A stretch of DNA of 64,000 bases from CAVPMW01 sp963706515 (GTDB lineage Bacteria; Chloroflexota; Anaerolineae; Anaerolineales; UBA4823): contig CAVPMW010000017.1 in NCBI GenBank assembly GCA_963706515.1, positions 366,902 to 430,901 of the forward strand, written 5' to 3'. Positions within the stretch are counted from its first letter, which is position 1; every line of letters begins with the position of its first letter. Both the position numbers and the translations under genes were made by a program. Positions 19,377-29,233 of this stretch are shown piece by piece. Under the pieces are notes generated by a model. It worked only from the letters and a program-made list of their open reading frames with translations. It was not told the origin of the DNA and did not search any database.

Positions 19377-20589
19377 TTACGGGGCTAGGGTGATCTTCTT
19401 TTTCGATTTCACCTCCGCTACCAGGCCTCTCTCAGCAGCGTCTCGATCTGGATTAGGATCCGTAATCGGCTTGGGGTTGTTTTGGACAGTGCGGTTTTGA
19501 AAAGCAAGCTGGGCAATGGTCGGCAGGTCGCTTTCAGGCACGCCGGCGTCACGCAGCCGCTGAGGCAGGTTCATCTGCCTCGACCAGGTCGTAAATGCGG
19601 GCAGCTGCGACCTCAACCGCCGCAACCGGTTTGGAGCCATTCACCGCTATCCCCAGCGCCTCGACGGCCGGCAGCAGCTGGGGGGCGGTCGCGTCAGCAT
19701 TGAAGCGCATGGCATGCGGCAGGATGATGCTGTTGGCGATTCCGTGCGGCACGTTGGCCGTCCCGCCCAGCACGTGGCATAAGCCGTGGTGCAGCCCCAT
19801 GCTCACGCTGGCGAGCGAAAACCCTGCCAGGTGTGCGCCGAGCAGCATTTCCGTGCGCGCTTCCAGATCGCTGCCCGTTCGTGTAGCAGCGGAGCAGTGC
19901 ATTGTTAATATGGCTCACCCCGCGCAGCGCAGCCGCGGTCGAGAGCGGGTTGCGGGTTGATCGAATACAGAGCTTCGATGCAGTGCGCCAGCGCGTTGAT
20001 CCCGGAAGAGGCCGTCAGCTCGGGGGGCAGGTCGAGCGTCAGCAGCGGGTCGTAGATGACGAGCTTCGGCGTGACCTGCGGGTCGTTGACGGTGACTTTG
20101 CGGGGAGGCGTCTCCGCGCGTGTGGGTGATCCCGTAGACGGGCGTCATTTCAGATCCGGCGTAGGTGGTGGGAATGGCGATGACCGGGACGCGCGCCTTC
20201 TCCCCTGGTGCGCCAGCGCGGGCCTGGTCTCCCGACCGTACCTCGGCCAACTTGTAGGCAGTCGCTTTTGCCATACCGAGCGGGCTGCCGCCGCCCATGC
20301 CGATGATCGCCTCGACATCGCTCTCGCTCGCGAGCCGCAGGGCTTCGTCCACCTGGACATCTTGAACGTGGGGATGGACCTGGTCGAAGGCAGCCACGAG
20401 GCGGTCACCCAGTATGGCCTCAACCGTGCTGACATGACCTCCTGCCTGCATCGATCGATTCGTGCACAGCATCAGCCGCTGCCAGCCGTAACGCTCGACT
20501 GCCTCGCTCAGGCGGGTGAGCGCGCCAGGGGCGAAGATTATCTCTTGGGGGTAGGAAATATAGCGGAATTGATCGACTGCACCCGGCAT
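19377..20589 (-). CDS. Iron-containing alcohol dehydrogenase / maleylacetate reductase-like, frameshifted
   Basis: The N-terminal NAD-binding part has IIGMGGGSPLGMAKA and IPTTYAGSEMTPVYGIT, the usual signatures of Fe-ADH enzymes. The C-terminal helical half has the metal-binding HGLCHVLGG and the later HGIANSIILPHAMRFN. The pieces lie in different frames with breaks near 20110, 19910 and 19560. Joined length is about 400 residues. The sequence around MTPVYGIT resembles maleylacetate reductases more than butanol dehydrogenases, but this is a judgement from memory. Together with the VOC protein and the hydrolase it could form a ring-cleavage product pathway. Confidence 0.7.
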
Positions 20590-20763
20590 TTATTCATCTT
20601 CCAGGTTGGAAAACGGGGCGGATTCCCCATTGAGAAAGCGTGCTCTGCCTCTACCCTCTTAATACGGAATATGGATAGGGTTGGATTGCCGCAACGCTTG
20701 GCTCGAGTGAGCGACTATCGTCGGTACGCGGCCAATCACCATCGTCCAGGTATTAGACCTTAA

Positions 20764-20793
20764 TTATCCCTATTATAATCCGGGGAGGTCAAA
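20764..20793 (-). promoter_or_regulatory. Candidate promoter upstream of the Fe-ADH gene
   Basis: On the minus strand TTGACC (20788-20793) and GATAAT (20764-20769) are separated by 18 bases. About 175 bases lie between this and the Fe-ADH start. It would drive 20589 down to 17089. A family-B half site (CCGAAAAT, 20808-20815) lies just upstream and overlaps the stop of the hydrolase gene. Confidence 0.4.
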
Positions 20794-20814
20794 GGATGGG
20801 GAAAAACCGAAAAT

Positions 20815-21486
20815 TTAACCAGATTCTGAGCCAGCCATGAGCTTGCGCAGCATGCCGCGCACGAATCCAATCTCATCCTGGTTGATGGTGTGATCCATAG
20901 CGCCATACAGGCGAACGGTCAGTGCGCCGCCCAGGCGCCCTAACGCTTCAGCAGCTTGCAGGACGCGCTCTTTTGGCACGTGGGGATCTACTTCGCTGCA
21001 GCCCAAAAAGACCGGCGTTCCCGCCAGCGAGCCTGGATACTCGCGCGGGGTATCGTCCGGCCCGATCAAAGCTCCGCTAAACCCGACCAGCCCGCCATAG
21101 CGGCGGGCATTGCGGGCAGCAAACTCCAGAGCCAGGCAGGCGCCCTGCGAGAAACCCAGCAGGACGGTGCGCTCGGGCGGGATGCCGGCGTCGCCGATGC
21201 GGGCGAGCACCTCGGAGAGCGAGGCCAGGGCGGAGGTTAGCCAGGGCTCGTTGCTGGCAAGGGATGCGAGGAAGCTGTTGGGGTACCAGGTATTATCAGC
21301 GGCTTGCGGGGCGAGATAAGCAATCCCCGGCTGGGCAAGCTCGCCAGTGAGGGTCAAGATGTCTTCGGCGCTTGCCCCGCGGCCGTGCACCAGCAGCATT
21401 GCCGCCTTGGCGCTATCCAGCGGCTCCCCACCCGTACGGACGGGCTGCCCCTGGTGCGGACTTTCAGTATTCATCTGCTCGGTCAT
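20815..21486 (-). CDS. Phospholipase/carboxylesterase-type alpha/beta hydrolase
   Basis: The intact 223-residue protein has the oxyanion-side motif LLVHGRGASAED, the nucleophile elbow GFSQGA (Ser), the acid region FLGCSEVDPHVP (Asp) and the late DHTI (His). This is the MhqD/carboxylesterase 2 type of cytosolic hydrolase. In Bacillus a homologue is co-regulated with a VOC dioxygenase for hydroquinone detoxification, and a VOC gene lies 2.5 kb downstream here on the same strand. The AGSESG C-terminus is followed by a stop that overlaps a hairpin half site. Confidence 0.8.
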   Translation of the reverse strand: MTEQMNTESPHQGQPVRTGGEPLDSAKAAMLLVHGRGASAEDILTLTGELAQPGIAYLAPQAADNTWYPNSFLASLASNEPWLTSALASLSEVLARIGDAGIPPERTVLLGFSQGACLALEFAARNARRYGGLVGFSGALIGPDDTPREYPGSLAGTPVFLGCSEVDPHVPKERVLQAAEALGRLGGALTVRLYGAMDHTINQDEIGFVRGMLRKLMAGSESG

Positions 21487-21581
21487 GTATGCGCCTCCAT
21501 CTATTCCCAGTAGACAGGTATTTTAGCACGATTAGGGCTTGAAAAGACCGCAGAGGGGCTCAATTCAATTCAGGACAAATT

Positions 21582-23356
21582 TCAATTGTCTGAGGTGCCA
21601 GGAGTTGTTGGGATTCGGACAGTTACACTTGTTTCTTTTCCGGGAGTTGATTGGATCTCGAGACTTGCGCCGATCAATTCGGCGCTGCTCGTGCAAGCCG
21701 AGCAGACCATAATGGCCGCTTGGTGCGAATTCCGCTGGGCTTTTAGGGGACATTAAAGCCTTTGCCATTGTCTTGTGCACGTGCGGATGATAACCATATG
21801 TGGCATGTAGCTGATCAGTAAAGCTACGTGGGATGCATGGGCGTGGCGCGTGACATTGTTTAGAGCCTCCTGAGCAATCCGATACAGGGTTAACTCGATA
21901 GCGGGCTCCAGGCGCCTTTCATCTCCTTGTCGTTGAAATTCTACAGTAATTTTATTGGCTTGCTCCATTTCATGAGTGAGCATTTCCAGGGCTGCCACCA
22001 ACCCCAGATCTTCAAGGTAGATCGGGCGTAATGCACGCGTCGAGCGGCGCAGGGCGCTGATCGATTCCTCTATCAAGGTTTCCAGTTCTGTCATAGCCTG
22101 GATGGCACGCTCATCCTTAATCGTCAGGTGGGCCAGCTGCACCTTTTGCTTCAGGGCAATCAGCCCCTGAAGGGTGTCATCGTGCAGCTCACGGGCGATG
22201 CGCAGACGCTCGTCTTCCTGGGCAGCCGTGATAGCGCCAATGTACCCATGCAGGCTCTGTTGAGCTTCATGAACTTTGTGCGCCATCTGGATCAGCTCAG
22301 CCTGCAGGTGTTGAATCTCGGCGATGCCTCCAACTGGTTCTTCAATCGCCTTGAAATTACCCCAGGCTAATGTAGCCGCTTTTGATTCAAGCGCCCTTAA
22401 AGGCGGACGACCCTGCGCGCTCCGAACCATAATGCCAGCACCATGATCAACAATGCCGGTACCAATACAAGCGGCGCGATTTGGGTTGTTCGCAATGTGG
22501 GCGTAGAAACAAATTCCCAGGATTCTTCCGTGATGAGCGCCCAGCCCGTCTTAGCAACTGGACTGTATGCTGTGACGTGCTCGTCGTTCCCAACCTGCAC
22601 GTAAGCCGTGCCGCTTTTGCCCTGTAAAGCTTCCGCGATCCCAGGGTGATCACCGTTTGACCCCTCCAGCTGTCCTGTCTGGTAGAGCACCTGGCGGTTT
22701 TGGTCTAAAAGCGCCACTGTCAATTGACTGTCCGTGGGGAGCGCTTCTGCCAGAGTGTGCTGGGCAAGTGGGGACATGGGAAACGCTCCCACGATCAACT
22801 GACCCCCGTCCATTTTTGCTGACAGTATGCCAAGCGGTTTGCCATCGATCGGGCTGGGGATAATTGCGGGCTTGCCAACCTGGGCGTCCAATTGGGAGTA
22901 AATCCGATTCCACGCCGGAGCCTCCCCCTTGGTCCATGCCTCCCAAATTGATGGATCCCCCAGGGTTGCTGACCGCTTGCCATTTGAGTCAAAGACTGCC
23001 AGACCGCCTTCGAAATTCGGCAGGAGATAGGCGGCAGCGGCAAGCTTGTCGGCGATCGTATCAGCAGAAGATGAGGATAGGAGTACCGCCAGACCTGTGA
23101 GCTCGCTGGCACGAAAGTTGAGCTGCTCACCCAACGCGCTGGCTGCAGTGCGCACCGCACGTTCATCGCGCTCGCCGATCATAGTGCGCATTGCACTCTG
23201 GTGGAGGGCAATGCTGCCGAAAGTTATTGCGACCAAAAGAATGGCGAGCGGCAGGATGAGAATAGCCAACAATTGCAATGTTAGCCCCTGCCGCGGAAAT
23301 TTAATCTGGAGCTTTTTCCGACCTGAGTGGCTCATCGAGCGATCAATCTTCGCCAA
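21582..23356 (-). CDS. Membrane sensor histidine kinase, NarX/LiaS class, frameshifted
   Basis: An N-terminal membrane helix (LQLLAILILPLAILLVAI, residues 25-45) starts a double-Cache-like extracytoplasmic region to about residue 300 (FEGGLAVFDSNGKR, LGILSAKMDGGQLIVG), followed by a second helix (LVLVPALLIMVLALWF). After a break near 22410 come the HisKA_3 region with RIARELHDDTLQGLIALK (phospho-His) and the HATPase pieces IAQEALNNVTRHA, DNGKGF and YGLLGLHER. Breaks near 21800 and 21660 are corrected; the true end reads VRIPTTPGTSDN with stop at 21582. Joined length is about 590 residues. Its start overlaps the regulator gene by 14 bases. Confidence 0.8.
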
Positions 23357-24023
23357 TGTCCCCTATCGCTTGAGAAATCCAACCCAGCGAGAGACCACGC
23401 ATGACGGCCCTCGGTCGGCTACCAGCCTGAGTTTCAGCAAAGATGTGAGCCAGATGACCCTGAACTGTGCGGTCACTGATCTTGAGTTGCATCCCGATAG
23501 CTTTATTGGTATAGCCTTTAGCTGCCAACCCTAAGATTTCAACCTCCCGTTCAGTAAGCGGTTCAACAGGCAGTGCTTTCTTGGGGTGGCTGAACTGGGC
23601 CATTAGCTTTTGAGTTATTGTTGCATCCAGAGCCGATTTTCCAGCGTCCACGTCTCGCACTGCCTGGATGAGGTCGGCGGGTGAGGCGGTTTCGAGCACA
23701 TAACCGTTCGCGCCGGCTTGTAGCACGGCCAGGACATACGGGTCATCATCATATGCGGTGAGGATCAGGACACCTACCCTGGGGAGGTTTCGCTCTCACC
23801 CGAACGCGTGACTTCTATCCCGCTGATCTTGGGCATTTGAATGTCGAGGACCGCCACATCGGGCAGGTGCTGCTGGATCAGATGTTGGGCCATCTCGCCA
23901 TCATCAGCTTCAGCGATGATCTGGATATCTCCGGCGTGTTCCAGGAATTCGGCGAATACCAGCGCGCACGATAGCATGGTCATCGGCCAGCAGGACGCGG
24001 ATTTTTGAGGGTGGAAAAGTCAT
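23343..24023 (-). CDS. NarL/FixJ-family response regulator, frameshifted
   Basis: The corrected N-terminus reads MTFPPSKIRVLLADDHAIVR, with the acidic pair DDH. The phospho-acceptor Asp is in DVAVLDIQMPKISGIE and the receiver ends near GANGYVLETAS. The LuxR-type helix-turn-helix is clear: LTEREVEILGLAAKGYTNK and LKISDRTVQGHLAHIF. Breaks near 23965, 23800 and 23740 interrupt it. Its ATG overlaps the TGA of the DUF2085 gene and its end overlaps the kinase start, so the pair is translated with the copper/ferredoxin operon. It probably controls that operon in response to the kinase. Confidence 0.85.
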
Positions 24024-24673
24024 CTATTTTGAGTCAATGGCGAATCGGTGGTGCCGCAGAAGGCCTGATCCAGGTAAGGGAAACCGAACCAGACGATGCC
24101 GATGCCGAATAATATGCCAGTCAGCAGGCGCAGAAGTGAGTTAAAGGATCCCCCAGGCATCGCCCGTGTAAAAGGCTGGATTTAACGTATGATGTGTCAA
24201 TACAGCCAACCACAAGTTGCTGTCGCGGAAGCCCATACCAATCCCTGCCAGATCGCTAACGAAGTGACTGGATCCATCAACTGCCATAGGGAGTAGAAAC
24301 AGAACGAATCCCCACCAGGGCAGGCGTTTCAACCCGCGGCGTACAAGCCACCAGATCATGCCGAACAGCCAAACACTGGTGAACATCGAGACCATGCGAT
24401 CGGACCAGGCTACTTTCCAGCCCATGTGGATATTCCCAATAAATTGACGTAAAACAAACGGGTTGGAAGTATGCTGCCAGGCATTTTGAATCTCAGCCAG
24501 CGAATAAGTTTAATTTCGATCCGAACAAGAAGATACGATCTCTCCGGAAGTTGATGACACAGAAACGAGTAGATAAAGTATATCGCGTCTGCCGGTAACT
24601 TCCACCCGATTTGCATCAAGACCGGCGCTAAAACCGGCAGCCCGACATAGATCCCCCCGAACAAGGCGAACAA
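24020..24673 (-). CDS. DUF2085 membrane protein, frameshifted
   Basis: Four to five membrane helices surround the family signature SFLCHQLPERSYLL near residue 35. Further helices include MFTSVWLFGMIWWLVRRG and LPWWGFVLFLLPMAVDGSSH; the conserved DGSSHF is also typical of DUF2085. Breaks near 24420 and 24150 are corrected, and the tail reads ILFGIGIVWFGFPYLDQAF. The start is uncertain: the frame is open upstream of the first Met at 24673. Function is unknown; conserved Cys, His and Asp in membrane segments would suit metal or heme handling, but this is a guess. Confidence 0.7.
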
Positions 24674-24754
24674 AATGATCCAATTTCGGCTGAGGAATCT
24701 ATGCTCACGATGAATTGGTTGGCTCAGCTCAAACGTTGCCCGGGAACGGCTTCT

Positions 24755-25069
24755 TTACTCAGTGCACGGTCGAGCAATCTCCTGTGGGGTACTGACCAGG
24801 GAGAGCCAGGTTTGGCCCTGGCGAATCCATGCGCCAGCCAGACTAAGCGGTTGCAGCCGTCTCCGTAAACCAGCAGAATAACGATCTGGCAATCGCACGG
24901 CGTTGTCCCATGGTATGGACAGGTACAATCCATGTGCGCCTGGCGGGCGTCACGCAAGTCAAACGTGCGAACGGTGTACAAGCCGACCTCCGCCAGCCGC
25001 TTGGTTAACCTGAACGATTGCCTGTTCCCAGGGTTCGCTCAATACCAATAATGGCGTGGCTGTGCTCAT
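24755..25069 (-). CDS. Small Cys-rich protein of unknown function, frameshifted
   Basis: About 105 residues after correcting breaks near 24990 and 24870. It starts MSTATPLLVLSEPWEQAI, has VGLYTVRTFDLRDARQAH, and carries a Cys/His cluster DCTCPYHGTTPCDCQ in the centre. The tail is WIRQGQTWLSLVSTPQEIA. I do not recognise the family. The four Cys and one His within 15 residues suggest a metal site. No signal peptide is visible, so it is probably cytoplasmic. It lies 9 bases after the DUF1573-like gene in the copper/ferredoxin operon. Confidence 0.55.
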
Positions 25070-25078
25070 CACGGAAGC

Positions 25079-25576
25079 TCAGGGTACCCAATTCGACAGG
25101 ACAATGAGTGTGCAGTCAGGCTGCTGCGCATCATTGCTGATCAAATGGACGCGGAAATCGTGAAGACCGCCCATTGCGCCGTGCATCATAAAACTCATCG
25201 AAAGAGTGGTGCTTTCACCCGGCTGGAGTACCATCGAACCGATGGCTGGGGTGGGTGGTCAGCAGCCCTCCTTTACTTCAACATAAGGCTGCTCCTTAAA
25301 CTGTAACGGTTGGCTGCTGACATTCGTTAGTTCGAAGGAAACCGATACCATTTGTCCAAGTTTTATATCACCCAGATCAACCTTTTCCTTGTCCACCTTT
25401 AAGCTGGAAGGTCCGTTGCCCGCAGGTGCGATTATTGGTGCGGAATCGCCACGCCGGAAGGCAAATATAGCCATAACGATCAACACAATACCGCCCAGCC
25501 CCAGCCAGAACGGCAACAGTTTTTTCTGTTTGGTTCGTTGGCGATGGAGCGATCGTGCATATTTTGAATATGGCAA
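25079..25576 (-). CDS. Membrane-anchored DUF1573-like protein, frameshifted
   Basis: A basic N-terminus and one membrane helix (LPFWLGLGGIVLIVMAIFAF) anchor an extracytoplasmic beta-sandwich: KEKVDLGDIKLGQMVSV, FELTNVSSQPLQFKE, then VEVKEGCCPPTP with two adjacent Cys. After a break near 25250 the domain goes on with IGSMVLQPGEST and a Met/His-rich stretch MSFMMHGAMGGLHDF, ending TLIVLSNWVP. The CC and Met/His residues could bind copper, in keeping with the CuA neighbours. The start is unclear: TTG 25576, or an ATG about 12 bases upstream if the TAA between them is an error. Confidence 0.6.
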
Positions 25577-25587
25577 TTTCTTTTAAT

Positions 25588-26592
25588 TCATGGTTTCTCC
25601 TCCATATTAAACTGAAAAGTCCACAAGTAAGCGACCAATTTCCAGGTCTGCTCGTCGCTGAAAATCGGTCCCCAATAAGGCATGCCGGTCCCCATGCCTC
25701 CACGCAAGATTTTTCCTTGAAGGTGCGCAGGACTGACCGAAAGCATACGATCGGGATCGGTAAAGTCGACGGGGCGCATCGTTTTTCTCACCCAGCATTT
25801 GACCTCCGCCGGAACCGGCAGAGCTGGCTATAAGCTGGTCAGAAAATACCCCGTCCCCTTTGCCATCTTCACCGTGACACGCGGCGCAGTTAGCCGTATA
25901 AAGCTGCTTTCCACTTCGTATTTCTTGAGGAGTGGCATTGGATTGCCAAACCCAGGCAACCAGATCCCAAACATCCTGGTCGCTCAGCTTTTGGAAACTC
26001 GGTTCGGCTCGCAAAGCTCTCCAAAGCTCTGCCATGCTGTGAGACAGGTAGTACTCTCGGCTCTGATATGCAACAGGTATGGCGACATTGAGCAACGCTC
26101 CGCGCCAGGCAGCCGGCAATTGATCGGGAATTACTTCTGCATGGTGATCGGTGTCGAGGTTCAATCCCAAGGTGGAGTACAGGGGCGGCTTGACTGCCTC
26201 AACGGCTGTCTGCGGACCGGTGACCTCTATAGTGCCGCGCATGCGCCAGTGGTTCACGCTGCACCAGCGTGTGCAGTAGAACGTGTACTTACCTGGGTGG
26301 TCGAAAACCAGGGTGACGTCCGTGATCTCGCCCGGTTTTACGTCCACTGCGAGCTGGTCGGACTGGCCGATGGCGAAGCTGTGGCATCACGTCATCAGAG
26401 GTCAGGCGCAGGTGAAGCGGCTGACCTGCTGCGACTGTAAGGTCCTGCGGGACCCAGCCGCCCGTGCTCAGCCATACGGGCATGAAGCACGATCTCTTGC
26501 GAACGCTGCCGCAGTCCCAGCACTGGGATAGCGATAGCCGCTGCCAGTAAGAGGACGACCAAGAGCTCGCGCCAACCATTCTTTACACATAA
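25588..26592 (-). CDS. CuA cupredoxin-cytochrome c fusion (CoxII-like), frameshifted
   Basis: One N-terminal membrane helix (ELLVVLLLAAAIAIPVLGL) is followed by a COX2-type cupredoxin domain with GGWVPQDLTVAAGQPL, HSFAI and the complete CuA pattern CTRWCSVNHWRM (C-x3-C-x3-H-x2-M). A class I cytochrome c domain follows: CAACHGEDGKGDG for heme attachment and MGTGMPYWG for the axial Met. Joined length is about 335 residues with breaks near 26520, 26400 and 25790. Such proteins pass electrons on the outer face of the membrane, normally to a heme-copper oxidase. No CoxI or CoxIII gene is nearby. It starts 4 bases after the polyferredoxin gene. Confidence 0.8.
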
Positions 26593-26595
26593 ATC

Positions 26596-28010
26596 AACCG
26601 ATCAACAACCAGAGCATGCCGATAGAGAAGTACCAGGCAAAATGCCAGGATAGGAATCAGCCGACGAAAATCGGATCCTGCCAGGCGCCGGGCTACGACA
26701 GCTGACCAGAACAAGCCGACCAACAAAACGCTGACCTGGAGGACCGGGCTGAACCAGGATACATCCGGAGACCAGGAGGTGCGAGCATGCGCCCAGCAGG
26801 TTCCAACCCCAGCCGAAGCGGATCGTGACGATCACCGACAACACATAGTCAGCTTCGGCAAAGGCAAAGGAAATGGTAAAAGCGATCCAGGCGCATCAAG
26901 CCCAAGGGAAGCAGGATTTGGGCCTGGTCAGCAATCGCCTTTCGAAGGGGACTTTCTGCCGCGCGTATATTTTTGACCTGCCCAGACGGACAGGCTGAAC
27001 GAGCCAGGCAATACCAGCAGGTTGAGGGCCAGAAAGCCAAGGGCGTACACCAGCCAGGCGGGCGAGCCAATGGCGAAAGCGGCCGATTTAAGCTGCCCCA
27101 CGGACCGGGGAAAACGGCCGCGAACGCCAGCGCGGAGCCAGCATGACCAGCGCCGAGAAAGGCCTCATCCAGCCGGTGGGCAGTCTTAGGACCCAGGTCG
27201 CTGCCCCACGGGCGCAGGTTCACGGCGATGTTATCCTGCGGCAGCACGCGCAGGCATTCCATACACAGGCCGCAGTTGGCGCTGGATTTCAAGCGCCAGC
27301 GGGTACAGCCCCCAGGGGCAGCCGTGTAGCAGGTCTTTTCTTCATGCTGACGCAAACCTCCGGATCTTTGACGCGCACCTCGACCGGGCCGGCCTGGGCA
27401 TACAAGCCGGTAAAGCCGCCAATCGGGCACAGGTAACTGCAAAAAGAGCGCCGCTCAAAGACCAGGCTGAGGACCAATGACAGCACGATAGATGCCCAGC
27501 AGGACCCAGGCGGTGACCCGGCGGAGGTCAGGGTCACCGCGCCGAACAGGCCAATCAGCAGAAAGCCGCCGGCCTGCAGCCAGGAGCCCTGCAGACACCT
27601 GGGCCAGCGTTTTCCCAGGCCAATCCCCTGACCGGGCTCGAGGATCCCGCCTTGCTGCAGCCATTCGCCCGGCATGGGGATGGGGCAGATGCTGCACCAG
27701 GAACGCCCGCCAAAGGGGATAAAGACCAGCTTGAGCGCCGTCCACCAGGCGATCCAGACGAAGATGATGGCAAAGTTGTGGCTGCCGACCGCCGAACCGA
27801 ACAGCCCGGCAGGATGGTAAAAACAAAACCGGCCAGCGTGATGGCGCGGAGCAGGAACTGCGGCCAGCGGCTTTGCAGTAAGGGGCGCAACCAGGGGATC
27901 TGAAGGAGGTCGAGCCGGCGGGGGAGACGGTGAAGCCATGATCGGTATGATCTTCTCGCTTTGCGTGCTCTAGCGACTTTCTCTCCACGTGATTTCCTGG
28001 ACGGGTTCAT
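26596..28010 (-). CDS. NapH/NosR-type membrane polyferredoxin, frameshifted
   Basis: The protein has several membrane helices (FAIIFVWIAWWTALKLVF, GGFLLIGLFGAVTL, SIVLSLVLSLVF) and the paired motifs WCSICPIPMPGEWLQ and FCSYLCPIGGFTGLY, which are the CxxxCP motifs of the NapH/NosR/FixG group. A further ferredoxin-type cluster follows (KDPEVC and CGLCMECLRVLP). Frame breaks are frequent, near 27840, 27320, 27150, 26870 and 26700. Joined length is about 470 residues. The family moves electrons from quinol or ferredoxin through the membrane to periplasmic copper or heme proteins. Its ATG overlaps the TGA of the CuA protein gene, so the two are translationally coupled. Confidence 0.75.
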
Positions 28011-28482
28011 TTGCCGGCGTCCGCCACATCGCCGGCGATAAGCGCCAGGGCTAACAGGGCCAGCGCCTCCGCCACAACAAGGTGATTCTGGCCGACCTGG
28101 AGCTTGCCGATCATGAAAGGGTGCATATTGCCGCAGGTCACCGAGCAGCGGAAGCGAAACGAGCCTGGCGGTCGGCGACGAAGGTCAGGCGCGCCGTCTG
28201 CCCTGGATCGGCAGTGGCGTTCAGGTTATAGCCGTCGATCGACGATCCATGCACCACGTCAGTTGCCGCCAGCTCGATCGTCACCCGGTCACCGGGTTAA
28301 CGCCGGAGCACAGCCGGGGCATATTCAAACCGTTTGGCTCGAATGCGGAAGGTACGGTCGGTTGGTATGGGCAGAGCTGGCGGGCAGAGGAGAGCACGGA
28401 TGCCAGCGCCAGCAACGGCAGCCCAGCGCCACATCGGGTCAATACCAACCCCAGGCCCTATCAGCGTAGAATTAGACTTCAT
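28007..28482 (-). CDS. Short CuA-type cupredoxin protein, frameshifted
   Basis: An N-terminal membrane segment precedes a cupredoxin domain: FRIRAKRFEYAPAVLR, VNPGDRVTIELAATDVVHGS and SIDGYNLNATADPGQT. The metal site reads CSVTCGNMHPFM, again C-x3-C-x3-H-x2-M as in CuA, with the upstream His in VVHG as a possible fourth ligand. Breaks near 28310 and 28160 are corrected. The C-terminus has a second hydrophobic helix (LVVAEALALLALALIAG). It is a different protein from the CuA-cytochrome c fusion downstream; two CuA sites in one operon is unusual. About 158 residues. Confidence 0.75.
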
Positions 28483-28489
28483 GCCGAAA

Positions 28490-28948
28490 TCACTTGCCGC
28501 TCATATTGGAAGGACCGTATTTTTCGTAGGTCGTATCTATGTAAGCTCGGATTTCCTGGATGGGCTTGTTCTCTTTGCGCAGGCGCATCACGTCCTGGGT
28601 GATGTCCACGCAGATAGAGCAGCCCAAGCGCGTGGTCGTCATAAGTGATTTTGCCGGAGGCGTCCACGCTCTTGAACGTAACAGGAATAATTGGAGGTAT
28701 GGCCCATAGCTCCGCAGCCGCAGTAGCAGGGCATCTCCTTTATTATCTCGGGATTGGCGGCTGCAAACTGGTAAGCCTGCTGCACGGTGACAGAGGCCGA
28801 TCTTACCTCGGCAGGCATATCCGTCCATCGAAGCCATCGTCCAGCCTGTATCTTCATCTGCTGCCGATTTCGCACCGCACGCACTAAGAAATCCAGCAAA
28901 AATAATCAATATGACGAAGGAAATGGAAAATTCTGCGCAGTGTCGCAT
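28490..28948 (-). CDS. PCYCGC-motif lipoprotein, frameshifted
   Basis: A signal peptide with lipobox (FAGFLSAC, Cys near residue 24) marks an exported lipoprotein. The family motif MPCYCGCGAMGH and the following SCYV are clear, and a third Cys pair lies in LGCSICVDITQDVMRL. The tail is a helix ending KYGPSNMSGK. Breaks near 28850 and 28650 are corrected; joined length is about 153 residues. PCYCGC proteins are exported Cys-rich proteins of unknown function. It is the first gene of the nine-gene copper/ferredoxin operon, which suggests a role in copper or electron handling on the outer face. Confidence 0.75.
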   Translation of the reverse strand: MRHCAEFSISFVILIIFAGFLSACGAKSAADEDTGWTMASMDGYACRGKIGLCHRAAGLPVCSRQSRDNKGDALLLRLRSYGPYLQLFLLRSRAWTPPAKSLMTTTRLGCSICVDITQDVMRLRKENKPIQEIRAYIDTTYEKYGPSNMSGK

Positions 28949-29084
28949 GTAGCATCGAATACCTCTTAGCCATCAGGATACAATCTTGTGAACTTCAGGA
29001 TTATATTGAGCTTCCCCAATCGCTGGTAGCGCCATATGACGCGGGCGCGAATAAGCCAAATGGCCTGTTGAAAAGTTTTGTTTC

Positions 29085-29113
29085 TTGACCCTTGTTTTCC
29101 TCCCCGTTATAAT
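29085..29113 (+). promoter_or_regulatory. Strong sigma-70-type promoter
   Basis: TTGACC (29085-29090) and TATAAT (29108-29113) are separated by exactly 17 bases, near consensus. It lies 120 bases upstream of the secreted LamG/beta-helix gene. The rest of the 285-base gap, which also carries the start region of the divergent PCYCGC operon, shows nothing else clear. Confidence 0.7.
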
Positions 29114-29233
29114 TCTTATATAATTCATCCACTTAGTATTAATATTGGTTCTTAGGAATAACCGGGATTTCACCAAGGGGAATCCTAGAATCCCAGAATC
29201 CCTAACTATCTTTCAGCAAAAAGAGGGGATATT

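Noticed and set aside
21582..28948. Ordinary cytochrome c oxidase or nitrous oxide reductase operon
   Set aside because: CuA proteins and a NosR-like protein are present, but no CoxI, CoxIII or NosZ sequence can be found.
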